The notes beneath the pieces were generated by a model, which saw only the letters and a list, made by a program, of their open reading frames with translations, did no database searches and was not told where the DNA came from. This document shows positions 25,974 to 34,525 of a DNA stretch of 64,000 nucleotides, in pieces; within the stretch, counting starts at the first letter, position 1, and each line of letters starts with the position of its first letter. A program made the position numbers and the translations under genes. This DNA comes from an uncultured Lachnospiraceae bacterium (lineage in GTDB: Bacteria > Bacillota > Clostridia > Lachnospirales > Lachnospiraceae), in NCBI GenBank assembly GCA_947566645.1, contig CANOKL010000017.1, positions 1 through 64,000 of the forward strand, given 5' to 3'.

Positions 25974-25990
25974 GTCATGAATTTGACATT
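25974..25990 (+). promoter_or_regulatory. Shared beta-glucan promoter motif, site 3 (ABC operon)
   Basis: GTCATGAATTTGACATT, matching the GH16 site at 15 of 17 positions. TTGACA inside it is a good -35, with TATAAA 18 bases downstream; spacing and position equal those at the GH16 gene. Confidence 0.6.
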
Positions 25991-26093
25991 TTGTTAAAAA
26001 CTATAATATAAAACCAGTCTTTTTTTCGTTATAATTCCAATATACAAATTAAGAAGCACATGCTTCATAAATCATAAAAGGAGGAACTTTCAG

Positions 26094-27488
26094 ATGAAAA
26101 AGAGAGTAGTTAGCGCATTATTGATTGCGGCAATGGCAGTAACTGCAATGGCAGGCTGCGGATCGAATTCCGGCGGATCGGGCGGAGGCAATGACGGAGG
26201 AAGCGCGTCAGGAGAGGAAGGCAAGGTGATTAATATCTACAGCTGGAATGATGAATTCCGTGAGCGTGTAGAGGCGGTTTACCCGGAGGTAAAGGAGACT
26301 TCTTCTGACGGGACAGTTACTACTTTGAATGACGGCACAGAGATCCATTGGATTATCAATCCGAATCAGGACGGCGTCTATCAGCAGAAGCTGGACGAGG
26401 CACTGATGAAGCAGGCGGATGCAGCGGCAGACGATAAGATCGATATCTTCCTGTCAGAAACAGACTATGTAAACAAATATACAGATAAGGATGCAGATGC
26501 CGCGATGCCGCTTAAGGATCTCGGCATTGATCCGGAAAAGGATCTTGCTGACCAGTATGAATTTACAAAAGTAACGGCTTCCGATACGGAAGGGGTTCAG
26601 AGAGGGTCTACCTGGCAGTGCTGTCCGGGACTGTTAGTATACCGCCGGGATATTGCCAAAGAGGTATTCGGAACAGACGATCCGGAAGAGATCGGCCAGA
26701 AGGTAAAGGACTGGGATGCCATGAAAGGAACAGCAGAAGAATTAAAAGCAAAAGGATACTTCACATTTTCTTCTTATGCAGATACATTCCGCCTCTATGG
26801 AAACAGTATTGCCGAGTCCTGGGTAAGTCCTGGTGAAACGGTCATTAAGGTTGATCAGAAAATCATGGACTGGGTAAAGAGTTCAAAAGAATGGCTGGAT
26901 GCAGGATATCTTGACAAGAATGTAAAAGGGCAGTGGAATGATGACTGGAACAAGGCAATGGGCTCTGCATCCAAAGTATTCGCTTTCCTTTTCCCGGCAT
27001 GGGGTATTGATTTTACTCTCAAGCCGAACTGGGACGGCGGAGACGGCGTATGGGGCGTTACCAATCCTCCGCAGGAATACAACTGGGGCGGTTCTTATGT
27101 ACATGCATGTACCGGTACGGATAATGCAGAGCATGTAAAAGACATTATCCTTGCAGTAACGGTAAATAAAGACAACCTGCTGAAAATCTCCAAGGATTAT
27201 TCAGACTTTACAAATACTGTAAGCGGTATGCAGGAAGCAGCAAAAGACGATTCTTTTAGTTCTGAATTCCTGGGAGGACAGAATGCGTTTACATATTTCG
27301 CGCCGGTTGCAGAAAATATTCAGATCGCGCCGCTTTCCGCTTATGACCAGGGATGCGTTGAGCTGATTCAGAATTCCTTCAGCGATTACTTACAGGGCAA
27401 GATTGACTATGATAAAGCAAAGACCAACTTTGAGACGGCAATTAAAGAACGTTATCCTGACATTACTGAAATTCAGTGGCCAGAATAG
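26094..27488 (+). CDS. CUT1-type ABC sugar-binding lipoprotein (beta-glucan oligosaccharides)
   Basis: A 464-residue extracytoplasmic solute-binding protein. The signal peptide ends in lipobox AMAGC with lipidated C22. A Gly/Ser-rich linker (23-43) leads into a family 1 binding fold rich in aromatic residues (several Trp in WGIDFTLKPNWDGGDGVWGV and YNWGGSY) suited to stacking sugars. GGAGG precedes the start. It heads a three-gene importer operon. Context with GH16, GH94 and GH3 points to laminari- or mixed-linkage oligosaccharides as ligand; this is inference. Confidence 0.88.
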   Translation: MKKRVVSALLIAAMAVTAMAGCGSNSGGSGGGNDGGSASGEEGKVINIYSWNDEFRERVEAVYPEVKETSSDGTVTTLNDGTEIHWIINPNQDGVYQQKLDEALMKQADAAADDKIDIFLSETDYVNKYTDKDADAAMPLKDLGIDPEKDLADQYEFTKVTASDTEGVQRGSTWQCCPGLLVYRRDIAKEVFGTDDPEEIGQKVKDWDAMKGTAEELKAKGYFTFSSYADTFRLYGNSIAESWVSPGETVIKVDQKIMDWVKSSKEWLDAGYLDKNVKGQWNDDWNKAMGSASKVFAFLFPAWGIDFTLKPNWDGGDGVWGVTNPPQEYNWGGSYVHACTGTDNAEHVKDIILAVTVNKDNLLKISKDYSDFTNTVSGMQEAAKDDSFSSEFLGGQNAFTYFAPVAENIQIAPLSAYDQGCVELIQNSFSDYLQGKIDYDKAKTNFETAIKERYPDITEIQWPE

Positions 27489-27498
27489 ACAGTTGTTG

Positions 27499-27525
27499 CT
27501 GCGGGGCGGTTCCGCCGCTCCGCAG
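27499..27525 (+). other. Intercistronic stem-loop after the binding-protein gene
   Basis: CTGCGGGGCGG and CCGCCGCTCCGCAG fold around a TTC loop without a T-run. Such stems between a binding-protein gene and its permease genes often stabilise the upstream message, giving more binding protein than permease. Confidence 0.5.
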
Positions 27526-27555
27526 GATATCTGAGAAAGAGAGGAACGACAGTTT

Positions 27556-28518
27556 ATGAAACAAAAAAATAAAAAAGTCGATTATTCAAAATGGGGGTAT
27601 TTTTTTATCCTTCCGTTTTTTATAAGTTTTTTCATCTTTTCATTAATTCCTCTGATCGATACAATCCGGTACAGCTTTTTTGAATATTACCGTTCGGGAA
27701 TTAAAGAAATAGGACCTAACTTTGTAGGAATGGCAAATTACGCGAGTCTTCTTGGGTCAGATATGCTGAAATATGCGGCAAATACCATGATTTTATGGGT
27801 GATCGGATTTATTCCCCAGATTGTCATCGCGCTGGTGCTTGCAGAGTGGTTTGTAGACGCCCGTCTAAAGATTCGCGGGACACAGTTTTTTAAAGTGGTT
27901 ATCTATCTGCCGAACTTGATTATGGCTTCTGCATTTGCCATGTTGTTTTTCACCATGTTCTCTACCAACGGACCTGTGAATGGGATTCTTATGTCCATCG
28001 GGCTGACCAGTAAGCCTATTGATTTTCTCGGTTCCGTTATGGGAACCCGATCGCTTGTAGGGTTTATGAACTTCCTGATGTGGTTTGGAAATTCAACGAT
28101 TATGCTCATGGCGGCGATTATGGGCATCAGCCCGGATATCTTCGAGGCGTCCGAGCTTGACGGCTGCAACAGTTTCCAGAGATTCTTCTTTATCACGCTT
28201 CCGCAGATACGGCCGATTCTTGCCTACACACTGATTACGGCAATCATTGGTGGTCTGCAGATGTTTGATGTACCACAGATTCTGACAAATGGCCAGGGAA
28301 GCCCGGACCGGACGTCCATGACGCTGATCATGTTCCTGAACAGCCACTTAAAGAGCCGGAATTACGGTATGGCCGGCGCGTTGTCTGTATATCTGTTTAT
28401 TGTCAGCGGTATCCTGTGCTTCTTTGTATACCGGATGACGAATAACGATGATCCTGACGGCTCAAAGGCAGCGGCAAAGAAGGCAAAGAAGCTGGCAAAA
28501 AAACAAGGAAGGGGATAG
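27556..28518 (+). CDS. CUT1 ABC sugar permease, MalF-type
   Basis: A 320-residue permease with six hydrophobic segments and the EAA coupling loop (EASELDGCNSFQRFFFITLP) near residue 200. The C-terminal tail is lysine-rich. GAGAGGAAC precedes the start. It partners the next gene. No ATPase gene is present in the operon, so a shared MsmK-type ATPase elsewhere must energise it. Confidence 0.92.
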   Translation: MKQKNKKVDYSKWGYFFILPFFISFFIFSLIPLIDTIRYSFFEYYRSGIKEIGPNFVGMANYASLLGSDMLKYAANTMILWVIGFIPQIVIALVLAEWFVDARLKIRGTQFFKVVIYLPNLIMASAFAMLFFTMFSTNGPVNGILMSIGLTSKPIDFLGSVMGTRSLVGFMNFLMWFGNSTIMLMAAIMGISPDIFEASELDGCNSFQRFFFITLPQIRPILAYTLITAIIGGLQMFDVPQILTNGQGSPDRTSMTLIMFLNSHLKSRNYGMAGALSVYLFIVSGILCFFVYRMTNNDDPDGSKAAAKKAKKLAKKQGRG

Positions 28519-28522
28519 AGGT

Positions 28523-29368
28523 ATGAAATCAAAACAGCCAAATCATTTACGGAGTATAGTCGCACATGTTGTATTGATTATTCTGTCATTTATGTGCCTG
28601 TTTTTCTTCTATATTCTGATTGTCAACGCAACCAGGTCACATTCGGATCTGCAAAAAGGATTTTCAGCTTTACCTGGAGCCTATCTGCTTGATAATCTGA
28701 AAAATGTTGCCAATGATGGAACATTTCCGATGTTCAGGGGTATCTTAAACAGCCTGATCGTTTCTGGATGCTCGGCGGCAATCTGTACATACTTTTCGGC
28801 ATTGACAGCCTATGGCCTGTATGCGTATAACTTTAAATTAAAAAAGATCGCCTTTACATTTATCATGGCAATCCTTGTTATGCCGACACAGGTAACTGCA
28901 ATGGGTTTCCTGCGGCTGATTACAAATATGGGAATGTATGATTCCCTGCTGCCCCTGATCATCCCATCAATTGCGTCTCCGGCTGTCTTTTACTTTATGT
29001 ACAGTTATCTGCAGTCCTCACTTCCGCTCTCCCTTGTTGAGGCGGCAAGAATTGACGGATCCGGAGAGTTCATGACATTTAACCGGATTGTGCTTCCGAT
29101 TATGAAGCCGGCGATTGCGGTGCAGGCAATCTTCTCATTTGTCGGTTCCTGGAATAATTACTTCGTTCCTGCGCTGGTGATCCAGTCCAAGGAGAAGATG
29201 ACCGTGCCGATTTTGATTGCAACACTTCGTGGGGCCGATTATATGAACTTTGATATGGGTAAGATTTACACTATGATACTTGTGGCGATTGTTCCAATTA
29301 TTATCGTATATCTACTTCTTTCCAAATTCATTATCGCAGGCGTTACACTTGGCGGTGTGAAGGAGTAG
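28523..29368 (+). CDS. CUT1 ABC sugar permease, MalG-type
   Basis: A 281-residue permease with six hydrophobic segments and the EAA loop EAARIDGSGEFMTFNRIVLP. The ATG at 28523 lies four bases after the upstream stop; the ribosome site (GGAAGGGG) is within the previous gene. Second membrane subunit of the beta-glucan oligosaccharide importer. Confidence 0.92.
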   Translation: MKSKQPNHLRSIVAHVVLIILSFMCLFFFYILIVNATRSHSDLQKGFSALPGAYLLDNLKNVANDGTFPMFRGILNSLIVSGCSAAICTYFSALTAYGLYAYNFKLKKIAFTFIMAILVMPTQVTAMGFLRLITNMGMYDSLLPLIIPSIASPAVFYFMYSYLQSSLPLSLVEAARIDGSGEFMTFNRIVLPIMKPAIAVQAIFSFVGSWNNYFVPALVIQSKEKMTVPILIATLRGADYMNFDMGKIYTMILVAIVPIIIVYLLLSKFIIAGVTLGGVKE

Positions 29369-29388
29369 AAGAAACTTTCAGTGGGAAT

Positions 29389-29416
29389 AAAAAGGCTGTT
29401 GAGGCAGCCTTTTTCC
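29389..29416 (+). terminator. Intrinsic terminator after the importer operon
   Basis: AAAAAGGCTG and CAGCCTTTTT enclose a six-base loop, ending in a T-run. Partial read-through would still reach the GH3 gene, whose own promoter is not obvious. Confidence 0.75.
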
Positions 29417-29477
29417 TGTGTGGGGATCTGTCAGGGCAGACATATGCTGCCTTTTTGTGAAAAGGAGGGAAAGGTTT

Positions 29478-31952
29478 ATGGCGGGTCAGAGATACAGCGG
29501 CAGTTTAGAGGCGCAGCCTTCTGCAAGGGAGCAGGCGAACCGGAGGCTTGCAAGGAGGGCTGCGGCAGAGGGAATGGTTCTTATGAAAAATGATGGGCTG
29601 CTTCCTTTGGATCCAGGGATTCCGGTTGCTCTCTTTGGCTGCGGCGCAGTGAAAACGGTCAAAGGGGGAACTGGCTCCGGGGATGTGAATAACCGGGAGA
29701 CAGTTTCTATCTGTCAGGGAATGAGGGACGCAGGGGCTGTGATTATCAGTGAAGCGTGGCTTAAGGATTATGAAAAATGCTATGATAATGCAAGAATGGC
29801 CTGGAAGGAAAAAGTCTTGGAGGCGGTAAAGAGCCTGGAGAACCCTTTTGACGCTTATGCCGCAAATCCGTTTTCCCTGCCGGAAGGGCGGAAAATAACG
29901 GCGGATGACGCGGAGGGGGCTGAGGCTGTCATCTATGTGATCAGCCGTATCTCCGGTGAAGGCATGGACAGGAGGAGAGAAGAAGGGGATTATTATGTAA
30001 GCAGGCGTGAGAGGGAGGATCTCCTCTGGCTGGATAAGACAGGACTTCCAATTGTGCTGGTTTTAAATACAGGCGCGCCGGTAGAACTGACGGATCTCCT
30101 TGATGAGGCCCGGAATATCAGGGCAGTGTTAAATATCTCCCTTCCCGGACAGGAGGGGGGACATGCGGCTGCAGATGTGCTGTTCGGATGGGAATCGCCG
30201 GGAGGGAGGCTGACAGCTACCTGGGCGCGGCGCTATGAGGATTATCCCTGTGGGGAGAGCTTTGGCCGTCTGAATGGGAACCTGGATATAGAAGAGTACC
30301 GGGAAGGGATCTATGTGGGATACCGGTATTTTGACAGCTTTGGCATTAAGCCTCTGTTTCCCTTTGGATATGGGCTGTCCTATACTTCATTTTCTATCAG
30401 TCCGGCAGGGATCAGGAGTACAGAGCAGGGGATTGAGATTACGGTTATTGTAAAAAATACTGGTGCAGTCTATTCGGGCAGGGAGGTGGTGCAGGTATAT
30501 GCTGTATTGCCTCAGACGGAGTATAAAAAGGAGTTTAAAAGGCTGATTGGATTTGCGAAAACAGTGTCTTTAAAGCCCGGAAAGGAGCAGAGACTTGCCA
30601 TCTGTACAGACCAGTCTGCCTTTGCCAGTTTTTCAGAAGAGCTGCAGGCGTGGTATATGGATGCAGGAACGTACAGTATATGGGTGGGGGCGCATGGAGA
30701 AGCCCTGCAGCCTGCGGCGTTGATTCGTGTACAGCAGAAAAGCATTTTGGAAGAAACGAAGAAAATCTGTCCTTTGGATGCACCTTTTGACGGATTGTAT
30801 CCGGATGAAAATGTGAGAAGAAAAGCCGGGGAATGGTTCAAATCGGCAGAGGAACAGCAGGTGCCGGTTCTTTTGTATACACCCCGGAAAAAGGAAGAGG
30901 GAAATAGCGCCCAGGCGTCTTTGGCAGACGGACCATCAGCAGCAGCGGGGCTGTCTGTTGCGGAGCTGATACCGGCACTGTATGGGAATATTACACAGGG
31001 AACCAGTACCCTTGGCTCAGCGGGAACCCGGGTTCCTGGTTCTGCCGGGGAGACGACAGAGGCGTTGGAAGACAGCTATGGAATACGTTCTCTGATTATG
31101 GCAGACGGACCAGCAGGACTCAGACTCCGGCAAAGCTATGAGGCAGACCGGGAAACAGGTTCTGTATATGGTGTCGGCGTACTGGGCTCCCTGGAAAATG
31201 GATTTTTAGAAAAAGCCGGGCATCATGAAAATACAGATACCTGTTATCAGTACTGTACGGCGTTTCCTGTCGGAACAGCCATGGCACAGTCCTGGGATCT
31301 GGAACTGATGCAAAAGTTCGGGGAGGCTGTTGCCGCAGAGATGGAAGAATTTGGTGTGGATCTGTGGCTTGCGCCGGGCATGAACATCCAAAGGAACCCG
31401 CTGTGCGGGCGGAATTTTGAATATTATTCGGAGGATCCTCTGCTGTCTGGAATGATGGCGGCCAGTGTAACAAAAGGAGTACAGAGCCATCATGGGCGCG
31501 GTGTAACGCTGAAGCACTTTGCCTGTAATAATCAGGAGGACAACCGGATGGGAGTCAATGTCCGTGTTGCTCAGCGGGCGCTTAGGGAGATTTATCTGCG
31601 CGGCTTTGAGATTGCGGTAAAGAAAAGCAGGCCGGTGGCCATGATGTCCGCCTATAACCGGATTAACGGGGTACATGCGGCAAACAGCCTTGATATCTGT
31701 ACAACGGCAGCCCGCGGGGAATGGGGATTTGAAGGAATCATCATGTCCGACTGGAATACAACAGTACCGGAGGACGGCAGTGTACCGTGGCAGTGTATTG
31801 CTGCTGGAAATGACATTATTATGCCAGGTAATCAGAAGGATGATGAAGAGATACGAAGGGCATATGAACAAGGAGAGCTTACAGAGGAGATGATCCGGCG
31901 CAGCGCCGGACGGCTGTTCGCGGCGGTCCGGAGACTGACGGATAAAATTTAA
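29478..31952 (+). CDS. GH3 beta-glucosidase with reversed domain order
   Basis: An 824-residue cytoplasmic glycosidase. The order is the opposite of most GH3 enzymes: the alpha/beta-sandwich (LMKNDGLLPL, about 36-270) and the fibronectin-III-like domain (about 310-400) come first. The TIM barrel is C-terminal, with substrate-binding KHFACNNQE and catalytic nucleophile D758 in IIMSDWN. This arrangement is known from some ruminococcal beta-glucosidases. A variable Ala/Ser-rich linker is seen near 475-525. It should release glucose from imported beta-gluco-oligosaccharides. ATG at 29478 follows AAAGGAGGG. Confidence 0.92.
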   Translation: MAGQRYSGSLEAQPSAREQANRRLARRAAAEGMVLMKNDGLLPLDPGIPVALFGCGAVKTVKGGTGSGDVNNRETVSICQGMRDAGAVIISEAWLKDYEKCYDNARMAWKEKVLEAVKSLENPFDAYAANPFSLPEGRKITADDAEGAEAVIYVISRISGEGMDRRREEGDYYVSRREREDLLWLDKTGLPIVLVLNTGAPVELTDLLDEARNIRAVLNISLPGQEGGHAAADVLFGWESPGGRLTATWARRYEDYPCGESFGRLNGNLDIEEYREGIYVGYRYFDSFGIKPLFPFGYGLSYTSFSISPAGIRSTEQGIEITVIVKNTGAVYSGREVVQVYAVLPQTEYKKEFKRLIGFAKTVSLKPGKEQRLAICTDQSAFASFSEELQAWYMDAGTYSIWVGAHGEALQPAALIRVQQKSILEETKKICPLDAPFDGLYPDENVRRKAGEWFKSAEEQQVPVLLYTPRKKEEGNSAQASLADGPSAAAGLSVAELIPALYGNITQGTSTLGSAGTRVPGSAGETTEALEDSYGIRSLIMADGPAGLRLRQSYEADRETGSVYGVGVLGSLENGFLEKAGHHENTDTCYQYCTAFPVGTAMAQSWDLELMQKFGEAVAAEMEEFGVDLWLAPGMNIQRNPLCGRNFEYYSEDPLLSGMMAASVTKGVQSHHGRGVTLKHFACNNQEDNRMGVNVRVAQRALREIYLRGFEIAVKKSRPVAMMSAYNRINGVHAANSLDICTTAARGEWGFEGIIMSDWNTTVPEDGSVPWQCIAAGNDIIMPGNQKDDEEIRRAYEQGELTEEMIRRSAGRLFAAVRRLTDKI

Positions 31953-32068
31953 ACAGGCATGGAGGATGATTGCTTAAGCCATGGCAGGAATGAAAGAGTC
32001 TGCCAAGACCCTTATCAGCCGCTTTCAGCGAAGGACCGAATGCCAAAAGCAACCACTTTACTGGCCCG

Positions 32069-32095
32069 GATGCCGTGCAGCGGGTGCACGGCATC
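32069..32095. other. Stem-loop between convergent GH3 and pduL genes
   Basis: Perfect 11-bp stem GATGCCGTGCA / TGCACGGCATC with a five-base loop. No T-run follows on either strand. It may serve as a weak bidirectional terminator or mRNA end stabiliser. Confidence 0.5.
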
Positions 32096-32117
32096 TGAGA
32101 ACAGCAGCCTGCGGGAA

Positions 32118-32762
32118 CTACAGCCTGTGGATCCCGCTCTGGATCTCCTCTGCCCATTTCTGGAGATTATAGGTCTGTCCGCTAAAGAGCTTCAAGATCA
32201 CCCCGCTCGGAGTGCTGTCACTGGCAAACGCATTTGCCTCATCCGTATCCACATGCATGGCAAGAGCAAATTTCGGGCTCACACGGACCACCACATCAGC
32301 AAAGATGAGAGATCTCTCATAGCTTTCCGTTATCACAAACACATCATCATTATCCTTTACATTCAGCTGCATTGCCTGCACAGGCGTCATATGTATATGC
32401 CTTTTGGCAACAATCACCCCGTGGTCAATCTTAAGTGAACCATTCGGCCCAATCAAGGTACACCCCGGCGTACCTTCCGTATCTCCAGATTGCCTGATAA
32501 TTCCCGGAATTCCAAGCTTCCTTGAATCCGTCATAGAAATCTCAAGCTGCGTCTCAGGCCGGAAGGGTCCCAGGATCGCTACATTTTCAAAAGTTCCCTT
32601 AGGCCCCTGAACTGTAATCCGCTCCTCGCAGACATACTGACCTGGCTGGCTTAATTCTGCCTTAAAAGTAAGAGAACGCCCCTCGCCAAATAAAATCTCA
32701 AAATCCTTCTCGCACATATGAATATGCCGTGCGCTTGTCTCAATAGGAATCGCAAGTCCCAT
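32118..32762 (-). CDS. pduL: Phosphate acyltransferase (phosphotransacylase), PduL type
   Basis: A 214-residue PduL enzyme that exchanges CoA and phosphate on short acyl groups (acetyl- or propanoyl-). Two barrel repeats carry the zinc-binding motifs SARHIHM and AKRHIHMTP plus the HVDTDEANA segment. The second ATG (32762) is chosen since AAGGTGG lies nine bases upstream; the earlier ATG has no ribosome site. No microcompartment shell genes or encapsulation peptide extension are seen, so it probably acts as the cytosolic phosphotransacetylase for acetate formation. Confidence 0.9.
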   Translation of the reverse strand: MGLAIPIETSARHIHMCEKDFEILFGEGRSLTFKAELSQPGQYVCEERITVQGPKGTFENVAILGPFRPETQLEISMTDSRKLGIPGIIRQSGDTEGTPGCTLIGPNGSLKIDHGVIVAKRHIHMTPVQAMQLNVKDNDDVFVITESYERSLIFADVVVRVSPKFALAMHVDTDEANAFASDSTPSGVILKLFSGQTYNLQKWAEEIQSGIHRL

Positions 32763-32879
32763 GTTCAAAACCACCTTTATCATTGTTTTTCAAATACATT
32801 ATTCACTGTTAATTATGTAATGCAGTACTAGCTGATGGTCATTCCGTGATCAGTAGCCCGCAGTTAACCTAAACAGTAA

Positions 32880-32906
32880 GTTACTGTTCACTCTGTTCAC
32901 AGTAAC
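32880..32906. repeat. 27-bp miniature of the mobile repeat with 8-bp flanking duplication
   Basis: GTTACTG and CAGTAAC close a short element that resembles the right-end submodule of the larger repeats. It is flanked by AACAGTAA on both sides (32872-32879 and 32907-32914). The region between pduL and the small membrane gene (32763-33191) contains only this and copy 3. Confidence 0.55.
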
Positions 32907-32975
32907 AACAGTAACAGTTTATCACATTTTATACTAATTTAACACTTTTATTTTAGGAAAAAATAGATTATAATA

Positions 32976-33113
32976 GTTACTGTTCACACAGATCTGTGCA
33001 TTTACTGCACAGACCGTAAGAAAGTGATTCAGGAGTGAGCAAGTCCCATTCGCGGAGCGAATTTCAGATGGATTTGCGAATGTTACTGGTCACGGAGTGG
33101 AGTGAACAGTAAC
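32976..33113. repeat. Multi-stem mobile repeat, copy 3 (138 bp, diverged)
   Basis: Terminal inverted repeats GTTACTGTTCAC / GTGAACAGTAAC enclose the same two-hairpin layout as copies 1 and 2 but with different stem sequences: TCTGTGCA/TGCACAGA, then GCAAGTCC/GGATTTGC with inner ATTCGC-GGA-GCGAAT. The linker GTGATTCAGGAGTGAG is nearly unchanged. Flanked on both sides by TTATAATA (32968-32975 and 33114-33121). A right-end submodule starts at 33082. Confidence 0.88.
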
Positions 33114-33191
33114 TTATAATAAACATGATTCAAGTGGCAGTGTGAGCTTCGCGGATCGGAAATGCGGAAAAATAATAAGGAGGACGCGGCT

Positions 33192-33401
33192 ATGCGGGAT
33201 ATATGGGAAGAGATCAAATATTTTTTTAGAAGAGACTGGACAATGACAGAGAAGATTCTGGTTATCTTGTGCTGCATACTGTTAGGTATGATCAAAGGAT
33301 TTTTCCTTGCCCCGATAAAAAAAGGCATCAATTGCGGCAACAATAACGGGAATACTTACAACAGCATGGATGACGATTACTGGCTTGACGACGAAGAATA
33401 G
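33192..33401 (+). CDS. Small single-span membrane protein of unknown function
   Basis: A 69-residue protein: a short charged start (MRDIWEEIKYFFRRDW), one membrane span at about 21-37, then a Gly/Asn-rich segment and a very acidic end (MDDDYWLDDEE). I chose ATG 33192 because AAGGAGG lies eight bases upstream; the in-frame ATG at 33162 precedes that site. No family recognised. It stands alone between repeats, upstream of the LacI gene. Confidence 0.6.
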   Translation: MRDIWEEIKYFFRRDWTMTEKILVILCCILLGMIKGFFLAPIKKGINCGNNNGNTYNSMDDDYWLDDEE

Positions 33402-33415
33402 GCTGAACTGGTGAA

Positions 33416-33453
33416 TTGGGGACGGGGTATTTTCAAAAATACCCCGTCCCCAA
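33416..33453. repeat. GTGHF palindromic repeat, copy 4
   Basis: TTGGGGACGGGGTATTTT and AAAATACCCCGTCCCCAA around a CA centre, 14 bases after the small membrane gene and just before the LacI gene. One centre base is changed (TTTCAA for TTTTAA), so the stop codon of the rightward reading is lost; the longer frame it opens into the LacI gene is not the real start. Confidence 0.8.
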
Positions 33454-33481
33454 AAACAGAGTGAAAGAGAGAAGGGATGAT

Positions 33482-34516
33482 ATGGCAAAGGCGGTGAGGC
33501 TTTCGGACATAGGAGAGCGTCTTGGCGTAAGCACAGTGACGGTTTCCAAAGCACTTTCAGGACAGAAGGGTGTAAGTGATGAGTTAAGGCAGCGGATTAT
33601 TGAACTGGCTGATGAGATGGGGTATACGAAATCAAAAGTGATCATAACAGAGAAGGACAGCTATACAATTGGCGTGGTGGTTGCGGAACGGTATCTCCGC
33701 GAAAACCAGTCCTTTTACTGGAAGCTGTACCAGGATGTGTCACAGGATGCAATGGCAAGAAATTGTTTTACGATTCTGGAGGTCATTACTTATGACATTG
33801 AAAAGAATATGGTGCTCCCCAGGACGGTGACAGAAAAGAAAGTGGACGGAATCATAATTATGGGAGCCTTTAAGAAGGGCTATGCTACGTTCATGGCAAA
33901 TAATATCGGTGTTCCCCTACTGAACCTGGACACGCCGGGAACAGTGGACACCAGTGATTCCGTAGTTTCCAACAATGTAATGGGAGGCTACAGGATGACG
34001 AATTATCTGTTCGAGATGGGGCACAGCCGGATTGGCTTTGTGGGAACAAGGCTTTCAACAGACAGTATTGACGACCGCTATCTGGGGTATCTGAAGTCAC
34101 TGATGGCCCATGGAATGAAGCCCAAGACAGAATGGCTTATAGATGACCGTGACAGAGAATATGGACGCTTTGACCCGGGCAAGAAGTTCCGCCTGCCGGA
34201 GGAGATGCCGACTGCATTTTTCTGTAATTGTGACACAGCGGCATATATCATGATCCGCAAGCTGAATGCTTCCGGCTACCGGATTCCGGATGATATATCA
34301 ATTGTGGGTTTTGATAATTATGTGGCAGGAGAATTCGGACAGTCAGGTATTACAACCTATGAGATCCACACAAAAGAAATGGCAAAACGGGCAGTGCACA
34401 TCCTGCTCCATAAGCTGGAAAATATAGAATACTCAACAGGAATGTTCATGCTCCCTGGGACATTTATCGAACGCGACAGCGTAAGAAGGATAGGGAGGGC
34501 GGTTCCATTTATCTGA
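33482..34516 (+). CDS. LacI family transcriptional regulator A (mannan locus)
   Basis: A 344-residue repressor with an N-terminal LacI helix-turn-helix (VRLSDIGERLGVSTVTVSKALSGQKGVS) and a periplasmic-binding-like effector domain ending near residue 340. ATG 33482 follows GAAGGGA by about six bases. It shares the layout and much of the DNA-binding domain with the regulator at 37336, with which it flanks the GH36 gene. Likely controls alpha-galactosidase and/or mannan genes. Confidence 0.88.
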   Translation: MAKAVRLSDIGERLGVSTVTVSKALSGQKGVSDELRQRIIELADEMGYTKSKVIITEKDSYTIGVVVAERYLRENQSFYWKLYQDVSQDAMARNCFTILEVITYDIEKNMVLPRTVTEKKVDGIIIMGAFKKGYATFMANNIGVPLLNLDTPGTVDTSDSVVSNNVMGGYRMTNYLFEMGHSRIGFVGTRLSTDSIDDRYLGYLKSLMAHGMKPKTEWLIDDRDREYGRFDPGKKFRLPEEMPTAFFCNCDTAAYIMIRKLNASGYRIPDDISIVGFDNYVAGEFGQSGITTYEIHTKEMAKRAVHILLHKLENIEYSTGMFMLPGTFIERDSVRRIGRAVPFI

Positions 34517-34525
34517 TGGAAAAAG

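Noticed and set aside
31206-31871. A 221-codon frame antisense to the GH3 gene
   Set aside because: Opposite the conserved GH3 barrel, cysteine- and histidine-rich with no family pattern; a shadow frame.
32118-32762. Bacterial microcompartment locus around pduL
   Set aside because: No shell proteins, diol dehydratase or aldehyde dehydrogenase genes are nearby and the enzyme lacks an encapsulation extension.
33416-33481. N-terminal extension of LacI regulator A starting MGTGYF
   Set aside because: The extension is the palindromic repeat plus its flank; the ribosome site and the conserved LacI start support ATG 33482.
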